A stretch of 64,000 nucleotides of DNA from Piper betle. Taxonomy: Eukaryota; Streptophyta; Magnoliopsida; Piperales; Piperaceae. The stretch is from contig JAURVB010002664.1 of the NCBI GenBank assembly GCA_033002965.1, positions 1-64,000 of the forward strand, given 5' to 3'. Positions 1 through 10,740 of the stretch are shown here, one piece after another. Both the position numbers and the translations under genes were made by a program. Positions within the stretch are counted from its first letter, which is position 1; the number at the start of each line of letters is the position of its first letter. The notes beneath the pieces are model-generated. The model ran no database searches. It was given only the letters and a program-made list of their open reading frames with translations, and was not told the DNA's origin.

Positions 1-332
1 CATCATAATGATATGCTCTAAGACTATCAACCCACCCAAAATGCCCGAACGCGTCCTAACGCGGTAAACGGCCTAAAACTAATTCTACGATCCATTATAT
101 ATCATAATAAAAAAAAATGACTGGCATACTCTCATATATCTGATAACTCATTCTTTTCTGCTGTGTTCATGACGTTATCATCATATACTTGGGTACACAT
201 GACCCTCATGGCTCATACACGCGACCGGCGTCGGCTCGGTACACGTGTCCTGAAACTGACTCAACTCGAAAAATAACGGTCGACCCGACCGGTTCTGAAT
301 ATAAAACCCTGACTCGAATCGTGGGTTTTACA
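1..332 (-). mobile_element. LTR fragment, Del/Tekay-like Gypsy family A
   Basis: Nearly the same sequence recurs at about 17850-18180 and, more diverged, at 30580-30911, where it forms the last 330 bases of 2.9-kb LTRs. The fragment ends GGGTTTTACA at 332; on the minus strand this is TGTAAAACCC, the usual start of Del/Tekay LTRs. The rest of the LTR lies left of the window. Because the adjoining palindrome arm (333 onward) stops exactly here while its partner arm continues beyond 3397, this LTR probably interrupts the left arm of that element. Confidence 0.8.
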
Positions 333-1012
333 CCCGCCCCCAACCGCCGCCCCCTGCCACCCCCACCCTCCCCGGCCTTCCCGCCCCCGCCCACCGCCCC
401 ACCCGCCCCTGCCGCCGCGGACCCCCACCGCCCGCCCTTTTCAGGACCCCGCCTGCCGGCGCCCCCCCCAACCTCCCGGCTCGCCCCCTTCCAACCGAGT
501 CGCGCCCCCGGCAGGCTGCAGTCGGCCCCTCCTCACCACAGCGCCCGCCTCTCCCCCCCCGCCGCGGCCGCCGTTTTTGCCGCGCCGGCGACGGCATTGT
601 CGGCGGGGCCGCTCGGCTGGTAGGCGCACGGCCGGCGGCGAGGTCGCCGGCAGGCGGGTGGCGCGGCAACGGGAACAGAGGAGACGAAAAGGGCAGGGGT
701 AGCCTTCGTAATAAAAATCTTAACTCGCTCCTGACTTGATTCAATAATTAGAAATATATCACGAAAAATATTAAAAATATAATAAAATACGATAAAATAA
801 AATAATCGAGTTATAGTAGATTATTTTATTTTATGGTATTTTACTTTATTTTTTTCGTAATATTGACAGTCAATATTATGAAATACTTTTCAAAAATATG
901 AAACAAAAAACTGACTCGGTCTTGACTCGAGTCAAGTAAATAATTATTAGACTCAGTATCAACTAGAGTCAAATCAATCAAAAATTAACTCGGTCTCCAC
1001 TTGACTCTGATA
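333..1012 (+). repeat. Left arm of foldback element
   Basis: Reverse complement of 2731-3397. The outer ~360 bases are extremely GC-rich with long C runs; the inner ~320 bases are AT-rich and contain GACTCGAGTC near 913-938. The near identity of the arms suggests recent formation or ongoing gene conversion. Confidence 0.85.
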
Positions 1013-2730
1013 TTACATACCCCTCCCCTTTCGGAACAGGCAGGGTGCTTAGGGGTGGGGGTGGGCGCGGCGGCAGGCCAGGGGACCGAGTCATGTTTTG
1101 ATTAAAAATAAAAATAATTCCGTAATAAAAAAAACTTGACTCGGTCTCGACTCGTATCAAGTTTTTTTTACAAAATAAATTTATTACAAAATAAATTTTA
1201 AAAAAAATAAAATAATTTCATAATAAAACTTAATTTGATCTGACTTGAGTTAATATTATGAAATAAATTTAAAAAATATAAAATAATTTCGTAATAAAAA
1301 CCTGATTCGATCATGTATGGGACCGAGTCAAGCTTTTATTACAAAATAAATTTATTACAGAATAAATTTTTATTACAAAATAAATTTTTAAAAATAAAAT
1401 AATTCCGTAATAAATTATTTTACCTCAAGTCGGGATCGAATAAAATTTTTATTATAAAATTATTTTATTTATTTTAATTTATTTTGTAATATTAAGTCGG
1501 GACCGAGTTAAGTTTTTATTATGAATTTATTTTATTTTTTAAAATTTATTTTGTAATATTAATAAAAGTCCGATTGAGGAAAGTTTTTATTACCAAAATA
1601 CCCTCCCTATTTTTTCCCTTTGTTTTGGCGCACCACCCCCCGCTGGCGACCTTGCCGCCGGCCGTCCGCTGGCCAACGATCTCGCCGCCTCGGGGCAGGA
1701 TGGGCCAGCTAGGAACGTGTGGCGTCGACTGGGCGGGGCGGCCGGGCACGGCCGGCCGTGAGCGGGAGGAGCAACGCGGGGAGGGGGAACCACCCCCTCC
1801 CCCTTCAAGCACCCTGCCCGTTCCGAAACAGGGGAGGGGGGGGGTAATATCGTAATAAAAATTTTATTCGGTCACGACTCTATGTTTTTATTACGAAATA
1901 AATTTTAAAAAATAAAATAATTCCGTAATAAAAACTTAACTCGGGCATAAATTAAGTCAATATTATGAAATAACTTTTTTAAAAATAAAATAATTTTATG
2001 ATAAAAATTTGACTCGATCTCGACACGAGTCAAGTTTTTATAATGAAATAAATTTTTAAAAAATAAAAAATTTTCGTAATAAAAACTTTACTCGAGTCGG
2101 GATCAAATCATGTTTTTATTACGAAATAAATTTTAAAAAATAAAATAATTTCGTTAAAAGAAATTGACTCTATCCTAACTCGAGTCAAGTAAATATTATG
2201 AAATAAATTAAAAAATAAAATAATTTCAGAAAAAAAATTGACTCGATCTTGACTGGAGTCAAATTAATATTATTGAATAATTTTTTTCAAAAATAATTTT
2301 GTAATAAAAACTTGACTCGAGTTGGGATCGAGTCAATAATATGAAATAAATTTAAAACATATAAAATAATTTTGTATTAAAATCTGACTCGATCATGTGC
2401 GGGATCGAGTCAAGTTTTTTATTATAAAATAACTTTATTACCGAATAAATTTTTATTACAAAATAATTTTTAAAAAAATAAAAACTTGAGGGCGGGACTG
2501 ATCCTGACTCGAGTCAATATTACGAAATTATTTTATTTCTTTAAAAAATGTATTTCATAATATTAACTCGAGTCGGGACTGAGTAAAACTTTAATTACAA
2601 AATTATTTTATTTTTTAAAAATTTATTTCATAATAAAAACTTGATTTGATCCCGGATCGAGTCAAGTTTTTATTGCAATATAAATTTTAAAAGAATAAAA
2701 TAATTTTATTTTGGCACCTTGAGACTTCCC
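1013..2730. repeat. Spacer of degenerate GACTCGAGTC / TTTTTATTACGAAA repeats
   Basis: Dozens of variants of a unit in which TTTTTATTACGAAATAAA or its reverse complement alternates with GACTCGAGTC-like or GAGTCGGGACCGAGTC-like blocks, in both orientations. A GC-rich insert lies at about 1620-1845; its right edge (1793-1845) is the inverted counterpart of about 1017-1060. No gene is seen. Confidence 0.75.
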
Positions 2731-3397
2731 GGATCAGAGTCAAGTGGAGACCGAGTTAATTTTTTATTGATTTGACTCTAGTTGATACTGAGTCTAATAA
2801 TTATTTACTTGACTCGAGTCAAGACCGAGTCAGTTTTTTGTTTCATATTTTTTGAAAAGTATTTCATAATATTGACTGTCAATATTACGAAAAAAATAAA
2901 GTAAAATACCATAAAATAAAATAATCTACTATAACTCGATTATTTTATTTTATCGTATTTTATTATATTTTTAATATTTTTCGTGATATATTTCTAATTA
3001 TTGAATCAAGTCGGGAGCGAGTTAAATTTTTATTACGAAACTACCCCTGCCCTTTTCTTCTCCTCTGTTTCCGTTGCCGCGCCACCCGCCTGCCGGCGAC
3101 CTCGCCGCCGGCCGTGCGCTACCAGCCAGCGGCCCCGCCGGCCAATGCCGTCGCCGGCGCAGCAAAACGGCGGGCGGGGGGGGGAGGAGGCGGGCGCTGT
3201 GGTAAGGAGGGGCCGCTGCGGCTGCCGGGGGCGCGACTCGGTTGGAAGGGGGCGGCCGGGAGTTGGGGGGGCGCCGGCAGGCGGGGTCGAAAAGGGCGGG
3301 CGGTGGGGGTCCGCGGCGGCAGGGGCGGGTGGGGCGGTGGGCGGGGCGGGAAGGCCGGGGAGGGTGGGGGTGGCAGGGGGCGGCGGTTGGGGGCGGG
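2731..3397 (-). repeat. Right arm of foldback element
   Basis: Reverse complement of 333-1012; the pairing is continuous to base 3397, which pairs with base 333. The sequence continues as GC-rich DNA to about 3550 with no partner inside the window. Confidence 0.85.
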
Positions 3398-3580
3398 CCT
3401 GGCCGCGGCTGCTGGCCGCAATGGGCGGCGGCCGGCGGTCGGGCGGGAGGGCAGGAGGCGGAGGGCTGGAGGCCGAGGGGGCGGCGGAGGGACGGTGGCG
3501 GAGGGGGCGGCGGAGGGCCGCGGCCGACGGGTGCCTGGAAAGAAGAGGACCCCCTCCTCTTCTGTGTAGGGGAAATAATT

Positions 3581-3665
3581 ATCGGCCGTTGGATCAGATC
3601 CAACGGCCGATATTTGGCAGCGCTAAAACGCTGCCAAAAGGGGGCAGCGCACAGTAGCTGCCCCC
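3581..3665. repeat. Three consecutive perfect hairpins
   Basis: Hairpin 1 is 3581-3611 with 15-bp stems around one base (stem ATCGGCCGTTGGATC). Hairpin 2 is 3613-3638 with 10-bp stems TTTGGCAGCG and a 6-base loop. Hairpin 3 is 3640-3665 with 9-bp stems GGGGGCAGC and an 8-base loop. They sit at the right boundary of the foldback element, before the drop to AT-rich DNA, and probably form its terminal structure. The GCCGTTGGAT stem is a motif often seen in plant repeats. Confidence 0.8.
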
Positions 3666-5133
3666 ATAGGAAATAAATTCATATCATGACGATGTTTTTT
3701 ATAATAGTATAATGATTTGTGCATAAATGAACTATTTGATGCATAATTAGGCTCTTAAATTTTTATATTTATCTTAAATTATGTTGAAAATATAATAAAT
3801 AAATAAATGAAATTTAACCTATATGCTATCATTGACATGATTTTGAGTCGACTCAACTTAAATCTTTATAATTTTGATGTGAACTCGGAATAAATGAGTT
3901 GAGTTTAAATATAGATGACCTGAGCTCCTGTTATAGACTAGAATACCATCTAAATGACTAACGATGTTTTCAATGATAAACTTAATAAACTTAATTAATC
4001 AATTAGTTATTTCATAAAAAATTAATTATAACTTCCTTTTAATTTCCTTATAATTTCTAGAAGGATCAATTTAATCATCACTTCTGTTTCTCCGATTGTG
4101 CTAACGGTTTTCGCTGCCGTTGACAATTTTCCGCCGCATTAATAAAAATGTTATAGATTTTGGGTTCTATCTTGTTTATTTACTTGGGTTTTTATTCTTT
4201 CACAAATTTTCAATCTAGTAGGGTCTGACTCAATTGGACCAAAATCCTTACCTTTGCCCTGCTTGTTGTACTGCTTTGATAGAGCCATGGATGGATCAAA
4301 ACAGAGTTAACAGAAGATTATGTGATGGATGAGGGTTTGAGATGGAAAATAGAAGAAGAAGAAGAAGAACAAACAGTTGCTTACTCGCAAAGAACAGAAT
4401 CAAATTCAAAGATTGTTCAAATCATCACCCGATCTGTCCATCATCCCCCTTTTTATACAAATTTAAATCATGCCTATTATTATTTTACCTTTCACTCACT
4501 GTATAACGTAACCACCATTGCACAATTTCCATTGTACCTACTTTATTCATACCACAATCACATCCAAATTAATTATGGGTTTTTCCTCATTATATTGTGG
4601 CCATTTGAGTGTAATCTCCATTGGCAACCGACAGACTTATTTTTGTAATTGGGCACCAAAATGGATTTGAAATTTAATTTGGGTTTTGTCTATTATCTTT
4701 AGTTGGTGACAACTGAAGTTTCAATTCGTTATGGATTATGTGGTTTGGAAATATTGTGACAAAGTACATTAGTTAATATATGATGTTTGTGAAATTTTTT
4801 GTTGAATTAAGCGGGGTAGATGTTAGTGGGGATTATTAAATTTCCAGCGATCTGATTTGAAAAATTGTGTAGTGACAAGGTTTGTGATTCATGCCCAGTT
4901 CAGGAACCCAGCTTTTGCTGTTTTGGGGTTTCTTTTGTCCCTTGCAATTGAATTCCTCCCCAATCAGGGTTTCAAAAAATAAGGAGGTGATGCATTTTAA
5001 AGTTCTGGGAGACTTTCATCTCTTCCTTGACATGAACTTTTTAATTATATGTATTCAGATCACATTCGTCCAACCGTATTTTTTTCATGCAGAGATGAAG
5101 AGGATATCAATGTACAAATTGATGGCATCATAA
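3666..5133. other. AT-rich intergenic DNA
   Basis: No recognisable gene. A GAA run at about 4350-4370 gives a short reading frame with poly-Glu that resembles nothing known. The stretch may hold the remains of the 5' region of the F-box pseudogene that follows. Confidence 0.5.
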
Positions 5134-6626
5134 TATAATGCCAATGACGACTTGCTGAGCAATTTGCCTGATGGCGTGCTGACCGACGTTCTCTATCTCT
5201 TGCCAACAGTAGAGGCCGTCAAGACGAGTGTCCTCTCGAGGAGATGGAGAAGCTTGTGGAAGTACGTACACAATAGTGGACGTCTGTTTAGAGGATTTCG
5301 GTGACAATAATTGTCCAGATATCATACATTTACTGTCCTTGTTCCAAACTCCCATGGAAATTTCAGGTCCATTGCTGAGGACTCTTGCTCTTGAGAGAAT
5401 TTGTATTGGAGGAGTAGAAGTTGAGGAGTTGATCTCAAAGTGTCCATCCCTTGAGAGCATTTCTGTGAAAGAATGTTATAGTATAACAGATGATACATAT
5501 CTGCCATACAAACCTTAGATCATTGGTCTTGACTATGCGTTTCTGTAGACTCAGATTCAAGACTGCTGGTCTGAAATTTTTGTAATTAAGAGGTGACTTT
5601 TTGCATGAATCACTTCAGATTCTGGTTAAGTGTGAGTTTCACAGTTGTTGCCCACTTCCTTATGATAAAGCCAAAGCTCTTTGGAAGATGCTGCAGGATC
5701 TCCGTCATCTGAAAAACATACATCTCGGCCAATATTGTTCTTTTAATAAGTTTGTCATAATTATTAACAAATTGCTATGTCTGCATCTAAATTATATGAC
5801 ATTGAACTTGTGACAAGTTTTATGTTAGACAGTAGAAAAAAGAACAATATTTTTGCTCCTGCTTTTCACTTTTGAATGATGAATGTGATACTGTAGAAGA
5901 GATGGGGATCTTAGGATGGGGTAAAATGTATTCTGTTTTGTTCTGTATATACCAACTTAATATGGCTGCTCTTACATTTTATTTATTGTCCAGGTTGTGT
6001 ATATGCCAGTGCCCGAGCTGCCAATAAAGTGCACTACTTTAGTATTGGAAATACCATTCCCCAGTTGCAAAAAATTAGGTTCTGTTGTATTCATTCTAGC
6101 AAGGTCTCCTTGGATTAAAAGATAAAAGTGTATTTTGAAGGTACTTTTTTATGGCTACTTTCATAAATTGCCACGTATGGTATCTAAATGATCTTCATAA
6201 AATGCCATGCAGGATGATGTTGAGGAATTCTCAGGGTCTCGTGTATGGAAATATTTGAAGAACATCTTCCCTAAAATGCAACAAGTCGAGGAAATTGAGA
6301 TTCATGGATTGGTTTTCCCAGTCAAAATACGCAGAAAATGTTCTCTCACAGCAAAATGGAAGGCATGCAAGCATAATATTGAGCTGGTTAAACTTCTAAT
6401 GGAGAAGTCGATCAAATTAGAGACATTATCCATTCATCTTGACCATCAAACAGAGATTGCTCTATCAGGTTTTAAGGATGAATTCTTGTTTCGTTTGCAT
6501 GAGTTCTTGGTTCTGCTGGAGCACATTCTGGTGCAACCATTAAACTTCTTCACTCTTGATCATCCATTTCTTTTTGGTTATGGTGAATGGTGTTGTAAAA
6601 AGTTCACTGAATTTTTTTGGGGTTAA
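5134..6626 (+). pseudogene. F-box/LRR/FBD-type protein pseudogene
   Basis: 5143-5260 encodes a clear F-box (LSNLPDGVLTDVLYLLPTVE, then SVLSRRWRSLWKYV), the start of plant F-box/FBD/LRR proteins. These are normally Skp1-Cullin-F-box substrate receptors. The frame has a stop at 5131-5133 just upstream with no ATG, and closes at 5302. LRR-like segments follow in other frames: 5340-5518 (LLRTLALERICIGGVEVEEL), 5601-5760, about 5998-6120 (VYMPVPELP.KCTTLVLEIP), and an FBD-like C-terminal piece at 6207-6500 (WKYLKNIFPKMQQVEEIEIH). Some frame changes could be introns, but the missing start and repeated stops point to a dead copy. Its 3' end lies next to the Athila-like LTR at 6806. Confidence 0.7.
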
Positions 6627-6805
6627 ATGCTGACAGAATTCTCGAATTACCAACTCTTACAATCAGATTAGTTGAACACTTCAATCTGGTTTTTCCAGGA
6701 TCTGAAGGCTTGTTATAAAATTTCTTCATCTTGTTACTCTCTTACACTTGGATTAAGATGTATAAATGGAATTTTGCATGAATGAGAACCTTATGTACTG
6801 ACTAT

Positions 6806-8142
6806 TGATAACTCTGTAAAAGAGTTATTATTCTTTCGCATTTCATGTTAATTTTTGTCATATTTCAAGTTGTTTATATTTTAATTTTATTAGTTTAAAT
6901 GTTTATTAGATATTCTTAATAATGCGAGAAATTATTGTGATTTTAGGTAAAAAATACTAATTAATATTGTTCTATTAGGGTATAAGAGTTAGAAGACGAT
7001 CTAGAATAAATTCGGGGCGAAATCGGGCAAAAATGCATAACCAGGAAGCTGTAACCACGAGCAAGAGCGCTCGAGCGCTGGCATGTTGGTTAAGGAAATT
7101 TTGTAACCAAGAGTAGAGCGCTACAAGCTCCTAGATTTAAAGTGCTCGAGCGCTAGTGGCAGAAAACCTGATTTTTCTAATATTTCTAGAGATTCTAGTG
7201 GACCCCACTTGAAATATTTGTGTGGATCATTTATAAACTTAATTAGAGTTTTAACTAAAGAGAACAACATTAAACGGCTAAGCGACGACATGAAAGACAA
7301 GACAAGGAGGACGAAGAAGTTAGATTAGACGAAGAAGACGCTTTCTTTAAAAGGGTTTTTCTTTATTTTGATTTAGTTTCTTTATAATTGAATGATGTCT
7401 TTCACATCAAATACGAATTTCTTGAGTTTAATCGTATATTCTATGGAGTAAATTCTTTGCTATGATTTTCAATGACACCTAGTGCATGGCTTAATAAAGA
7501 TTATTAATTTTTATCTATTTGATTGTGATGTTATACCAGCTATTTTATTCTATTCTTAATGCTATTATTAGCCTCATCACCTATTGTTAGACCTAGAGAT
7601 TTGATCTTGTCTAGAAATAGAAAGATTAAATTTGTCATTAAATAAGATAGCCTTTATTCATCTATTTTAGGTGATTCAGATATGAGATAGAGATATACTC
7701 ATATGTCTTGGGTAACTGTTAAGGGCAAAGTTTAAAGTATCATTTTGTATACATCAATTTTATAAAGATATACGAGTTGGGTGTGAGTGATAAGTTTATG
7801 ATGAATTGAGAGATGCCATAAATAATTAATTCCCGTTGTTAATGATCCAAATTTCAAATTCATAAATAGAAGTTATAACTTTAATCATATAAAGTACTAG
7901 GTGAAATTAAAAATCTTAGGTTTGTTTTCTTGCAGTTAATATTTGATTTAAATATTGCATTTTAGATTAGTTTAGTTTTAATTCATAATTAAATCACCTT
8001 TGAATTTGCTTTCATTTAAGTATAATTAATTAAATTAGTTTTGGTAACTAAAAATTTCTAGTAATAATTCCTCGTGGGACAATACTTTCGTATCACTTTT
8101 ATTACTTAATTAGGCATGTACACTTGCATTATAATTTCCACA
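6806..8142 (+). repeat. 5' LTR of Athila-like element
   Basis: Begins TGATAACTCTGTAAAAGAG and ends TTCCACA, 8 bases before the PBS. It aligns along its length with 19008-20224 with many substitutions and indels, so the insertion is old. Confidence 0.8.
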
Positions 8143-8279
8143 TTAAATTTTTGGTGTCGTTACTGGGAATTAAACTAGAATTTGATGTTATAAAAAATTA
8201 GCTTGATTGTTTGCTATATTGTTCTCATCTCTTCTTAAGTTTTATTTTTTTCTTTCTTTATTTAATTAGGTAGTGCGTA

Positions 8280-9540
8280 GTGCATGCAAGGAGAAGGTAC
8301 TCTGGAGCTAAGCCATATAACCTAGAGATCGGAGAACTTATCGGCGTTTACGTCAAGAAGCTAGAGTTTGGAGAGAAATGGAGGTAGGGAAAGGAATAAT
8401 AATCTTCCATAGGTAGCCAATGATGATTACACAAAAGCTCTGGAAGAGTTTGCTCTTTCTGTTTTAGACGGATTACATTCAAGCATTCTCAGGCCACCGA
8501 TTGAAGCAAATAGCTTTGAGTTGAAACCAATGATGTTCCAAATGCAGCCAACCGTGCGGTAATTTGCAAGACTGGCACATGAAGATCCTTATACTCACCT
8601 ACTCAATTTTATTGCTATTTGTGATTCATTTGAAATGAATCAAGTGTCTGAGGAAGCTGAAAATGCAAGATTATGGTTAAATTCATAGGCGCCTAATTCT
8701 ATCACCACTTGGGATGAATTAGCGAGAATGTTTTTGCTTAAATACTTTCTGTCGTCTAAAATTGTCAATTTTTGTAACAATATTACTTCATTTGTGCAGC
8801 TAGATAACAAATCACTTTAAGATTCATGGGAGAGGTTCAATGATTTACTAAGGAAGTGTCCATATCATGGAATTCCCCCGTGGGTTCAAATTTAAATATT
8901 TTACAATGGACTCCATAGACAAATTAAATCCATTGTAGATGCTGCTGCCACTGGATCCCTCATGAGCAAATCATATCGAGAAGCTAATGAATTATTGAAA
9001 AAGATGACATCTAACCATTATCAGATGGGGTAGGATAGAGCAATGAGGAAGAAAAGTGGAGGTATTCTCGAAGTGGACACATTGACCACTTTGTTTGTGC
9101 ATGTGGCTGCTCTGTCAAAACAAATGCAAGCTTTAGGGATGAATTCTAATGCGAATTCAGTGAACATGATTGCAACTAAGTGTGACTGGTGTGGTGAAGG
9201 ACATCCTACTGAGCATTGTGTCAACAATCTTGAATCAGTATATTTTGTTGGAAGTTATACAAGACAGCAAAACAATCCTTATTCCAATATTTACAATCTA
9301 TGATGGAGGAATCATCTGAACTTTGCATTGGGAGGCAACCAAGCCTCAACGTCAAGTCCACGACAACAAGCTCTTCCAAGTTTTCAGCAGAATAGAATAC
9401 AACCTTCGGAAAAGAAACCAACTATGGAGGAAATATTCATGCAATTTATGCAAAGTCAGCAGGCTTCTTTGAGGAATTTAGAAACTCAAATAGGTTAGAT
9501 TGCTAGTGCATTGAGTAATAGACCATAAGGTGGACTCCCT
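8280..9540 (+). pseudogene. Athila-like gag (broken)
   Basis: Translation across stops gives Gag capsid-type sequence: FELKPMMFQMQPTV, ARLAHEDPYTHLLNFIAICD, WDELARMFLLKYF, SWERFNDLLRKCPYHGIP, then a CCHC zinc knuckle at about 9181-9225 (CDWCGEGHPTEHC). In-frame TAA or TAG codons replace sense codons near 8561, 8687, 8818 and 8894. Gag would form the particle that packages the element RNA; this copy cannot. Confidence 0.75.
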
Positions 9541-9794
9541 AGTGATACTCAAAATCCTAGGAAAGAAGGTAAAGAATGTAAAGCCATTACATTAAGAAGT
9601 GGTAAGGAATTAGAAAATCCTCGCAATCAAAAGACACCAATTCCCATGGATAACCTAGAGGCGGTTGAACGAAATGAAGAAAACAAGGATGAAGTGGTAG
9701 AAGTCCTACCACTTAAGGGTTCAGTTGATCAATATAACAGGCATGTCCTCAGAGACTACAGAAAAGTAAACAAGACAACAAATTTCAGCAATTC

Positions 9795-10571
9795 TTGGAG
9801 GTATTTAAAAATCTTTCTATAAATATCCCATTTGCTAAAGCGCTAGAGAAGATGCCGAGCTATGCTAAATTCATGAAGCAAATATTATCCAAGAAGAAAA
9901 AGTTGGAGGATTTTGAAACAATTACCCTGAATGAAGAGTGTAGTGTTGTACTACAAAGGAAACTTCCACCAAATCTCAAAGACCCAAGGCAGTTTACTAT
10001 TCTTTGTGCAATAGGTCCTGAGTTTTGTTGTCAAGCATTATGTGACTTAGGTTCAAGGATTAATTTGATACCTCTTTCTATATACAAAATGTTGGGTTTG
10101 GGGGAGTTAAAAGGTAGCACGATTAATCTGCAATTGGTTGACTGCTCTTACATTTTTCCAAAAGGGGAGATTGAAAATGTACTTGTGAAGGTCGATAAAT
10201 TTATATTCCCAACCGATTTTGTGATTGTGGATATGGAGGAAGAGTCAAATATACCAATTATAGTTGCCAGACCTTTTCTTGCCAATAAGAGGACATTGAT
10301 TGATGTAGCTACTGGTGAATTGATATTGATAGTAGATAATGAAGAAGTGATCTTTAATGTTTTTAAGGCTATGCAATATCTGAAACCATCTGATGATTAT
10401 TTTTATATTGATGCAATCCATTCTCCTTCATTAGCTATGTTCGAGGAAATGTATCTTATTGACCCTTTAGCAGCCACATTAGTTTCTGATGTTGATGATT
10501 CTGGTGATGAGGAGAGAGGAGTATTTACACTTGCTAAATTCTTTTCCAACATTCACTCGAGGTCAAGATAA
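9795..10571 (+). pseudogene. Athila-like protease region
   Basis: An open stretch of 258 codons. It contains PRQFTILCAIGPEFCCQALC, then CDLGSRINLIPLSIYKMLGL, where DLGS sits at the aspartic-protease active site usually written DLGA in this lineage, and later VARPFLANKRTLIDVATGEL, matching the conserved GRPFLATGRTLIDV region. In an active element it cleaves the Gag-Pol polyprotein. It lies between gag and RT in the expected order, with the frame broken before RT. Confidence 0.75.
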
Positions 10572-10740
10572 ATTTGAATCTTTGGAGTTGCAATCTTTAA
10601 TATCGATGAGGATCAAGCCTTCCATTGAAGTCCCACCTACCTGGGAGTTGAAACAACTTCCATCTCATTTGATGTATGCATTTCTAGGCCCTTTTAACAT
10701 TTTACTGGTTATTATTTCATCGATTTTAACTAGTATGTAG

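Larger units (their letters stand above)
333..3665. mobile_element. Large foldback (palindromic) element
   Basis: Bases 333-1012 and 2731-3397 are reverse complements with only scattered mismatches and small indels, over both a GC-rich outer half and an AT-rich inner half. The spacer 1013-2730 is made of short degenerate palindromic repeats plus a GC-rich insert. The right arm continues past 3397 to three hairpins ending at 3665, while the left arm is cut at 333 by an LTR. There is no credible coding sequence: the long GC-rich reading frames occur on both strands and are Pro/Arg/Gly/Ala rich. It could be a Foldback- or Mutator-like non-autonomous DNA element. The class is uncertain because the outer left end and target duplication lie outside the window. 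Confidence 0.7.

Noticed and set aside
3001..3676. Long GC-rich reading frames on both strands (218 and 193 codons)
   Set aside because: Pro/Arg/Gly/Ala-rich in all frames, mirrored in the other palindrome arm, with no domain. They exist because GC-rich DNA has few stop codons.
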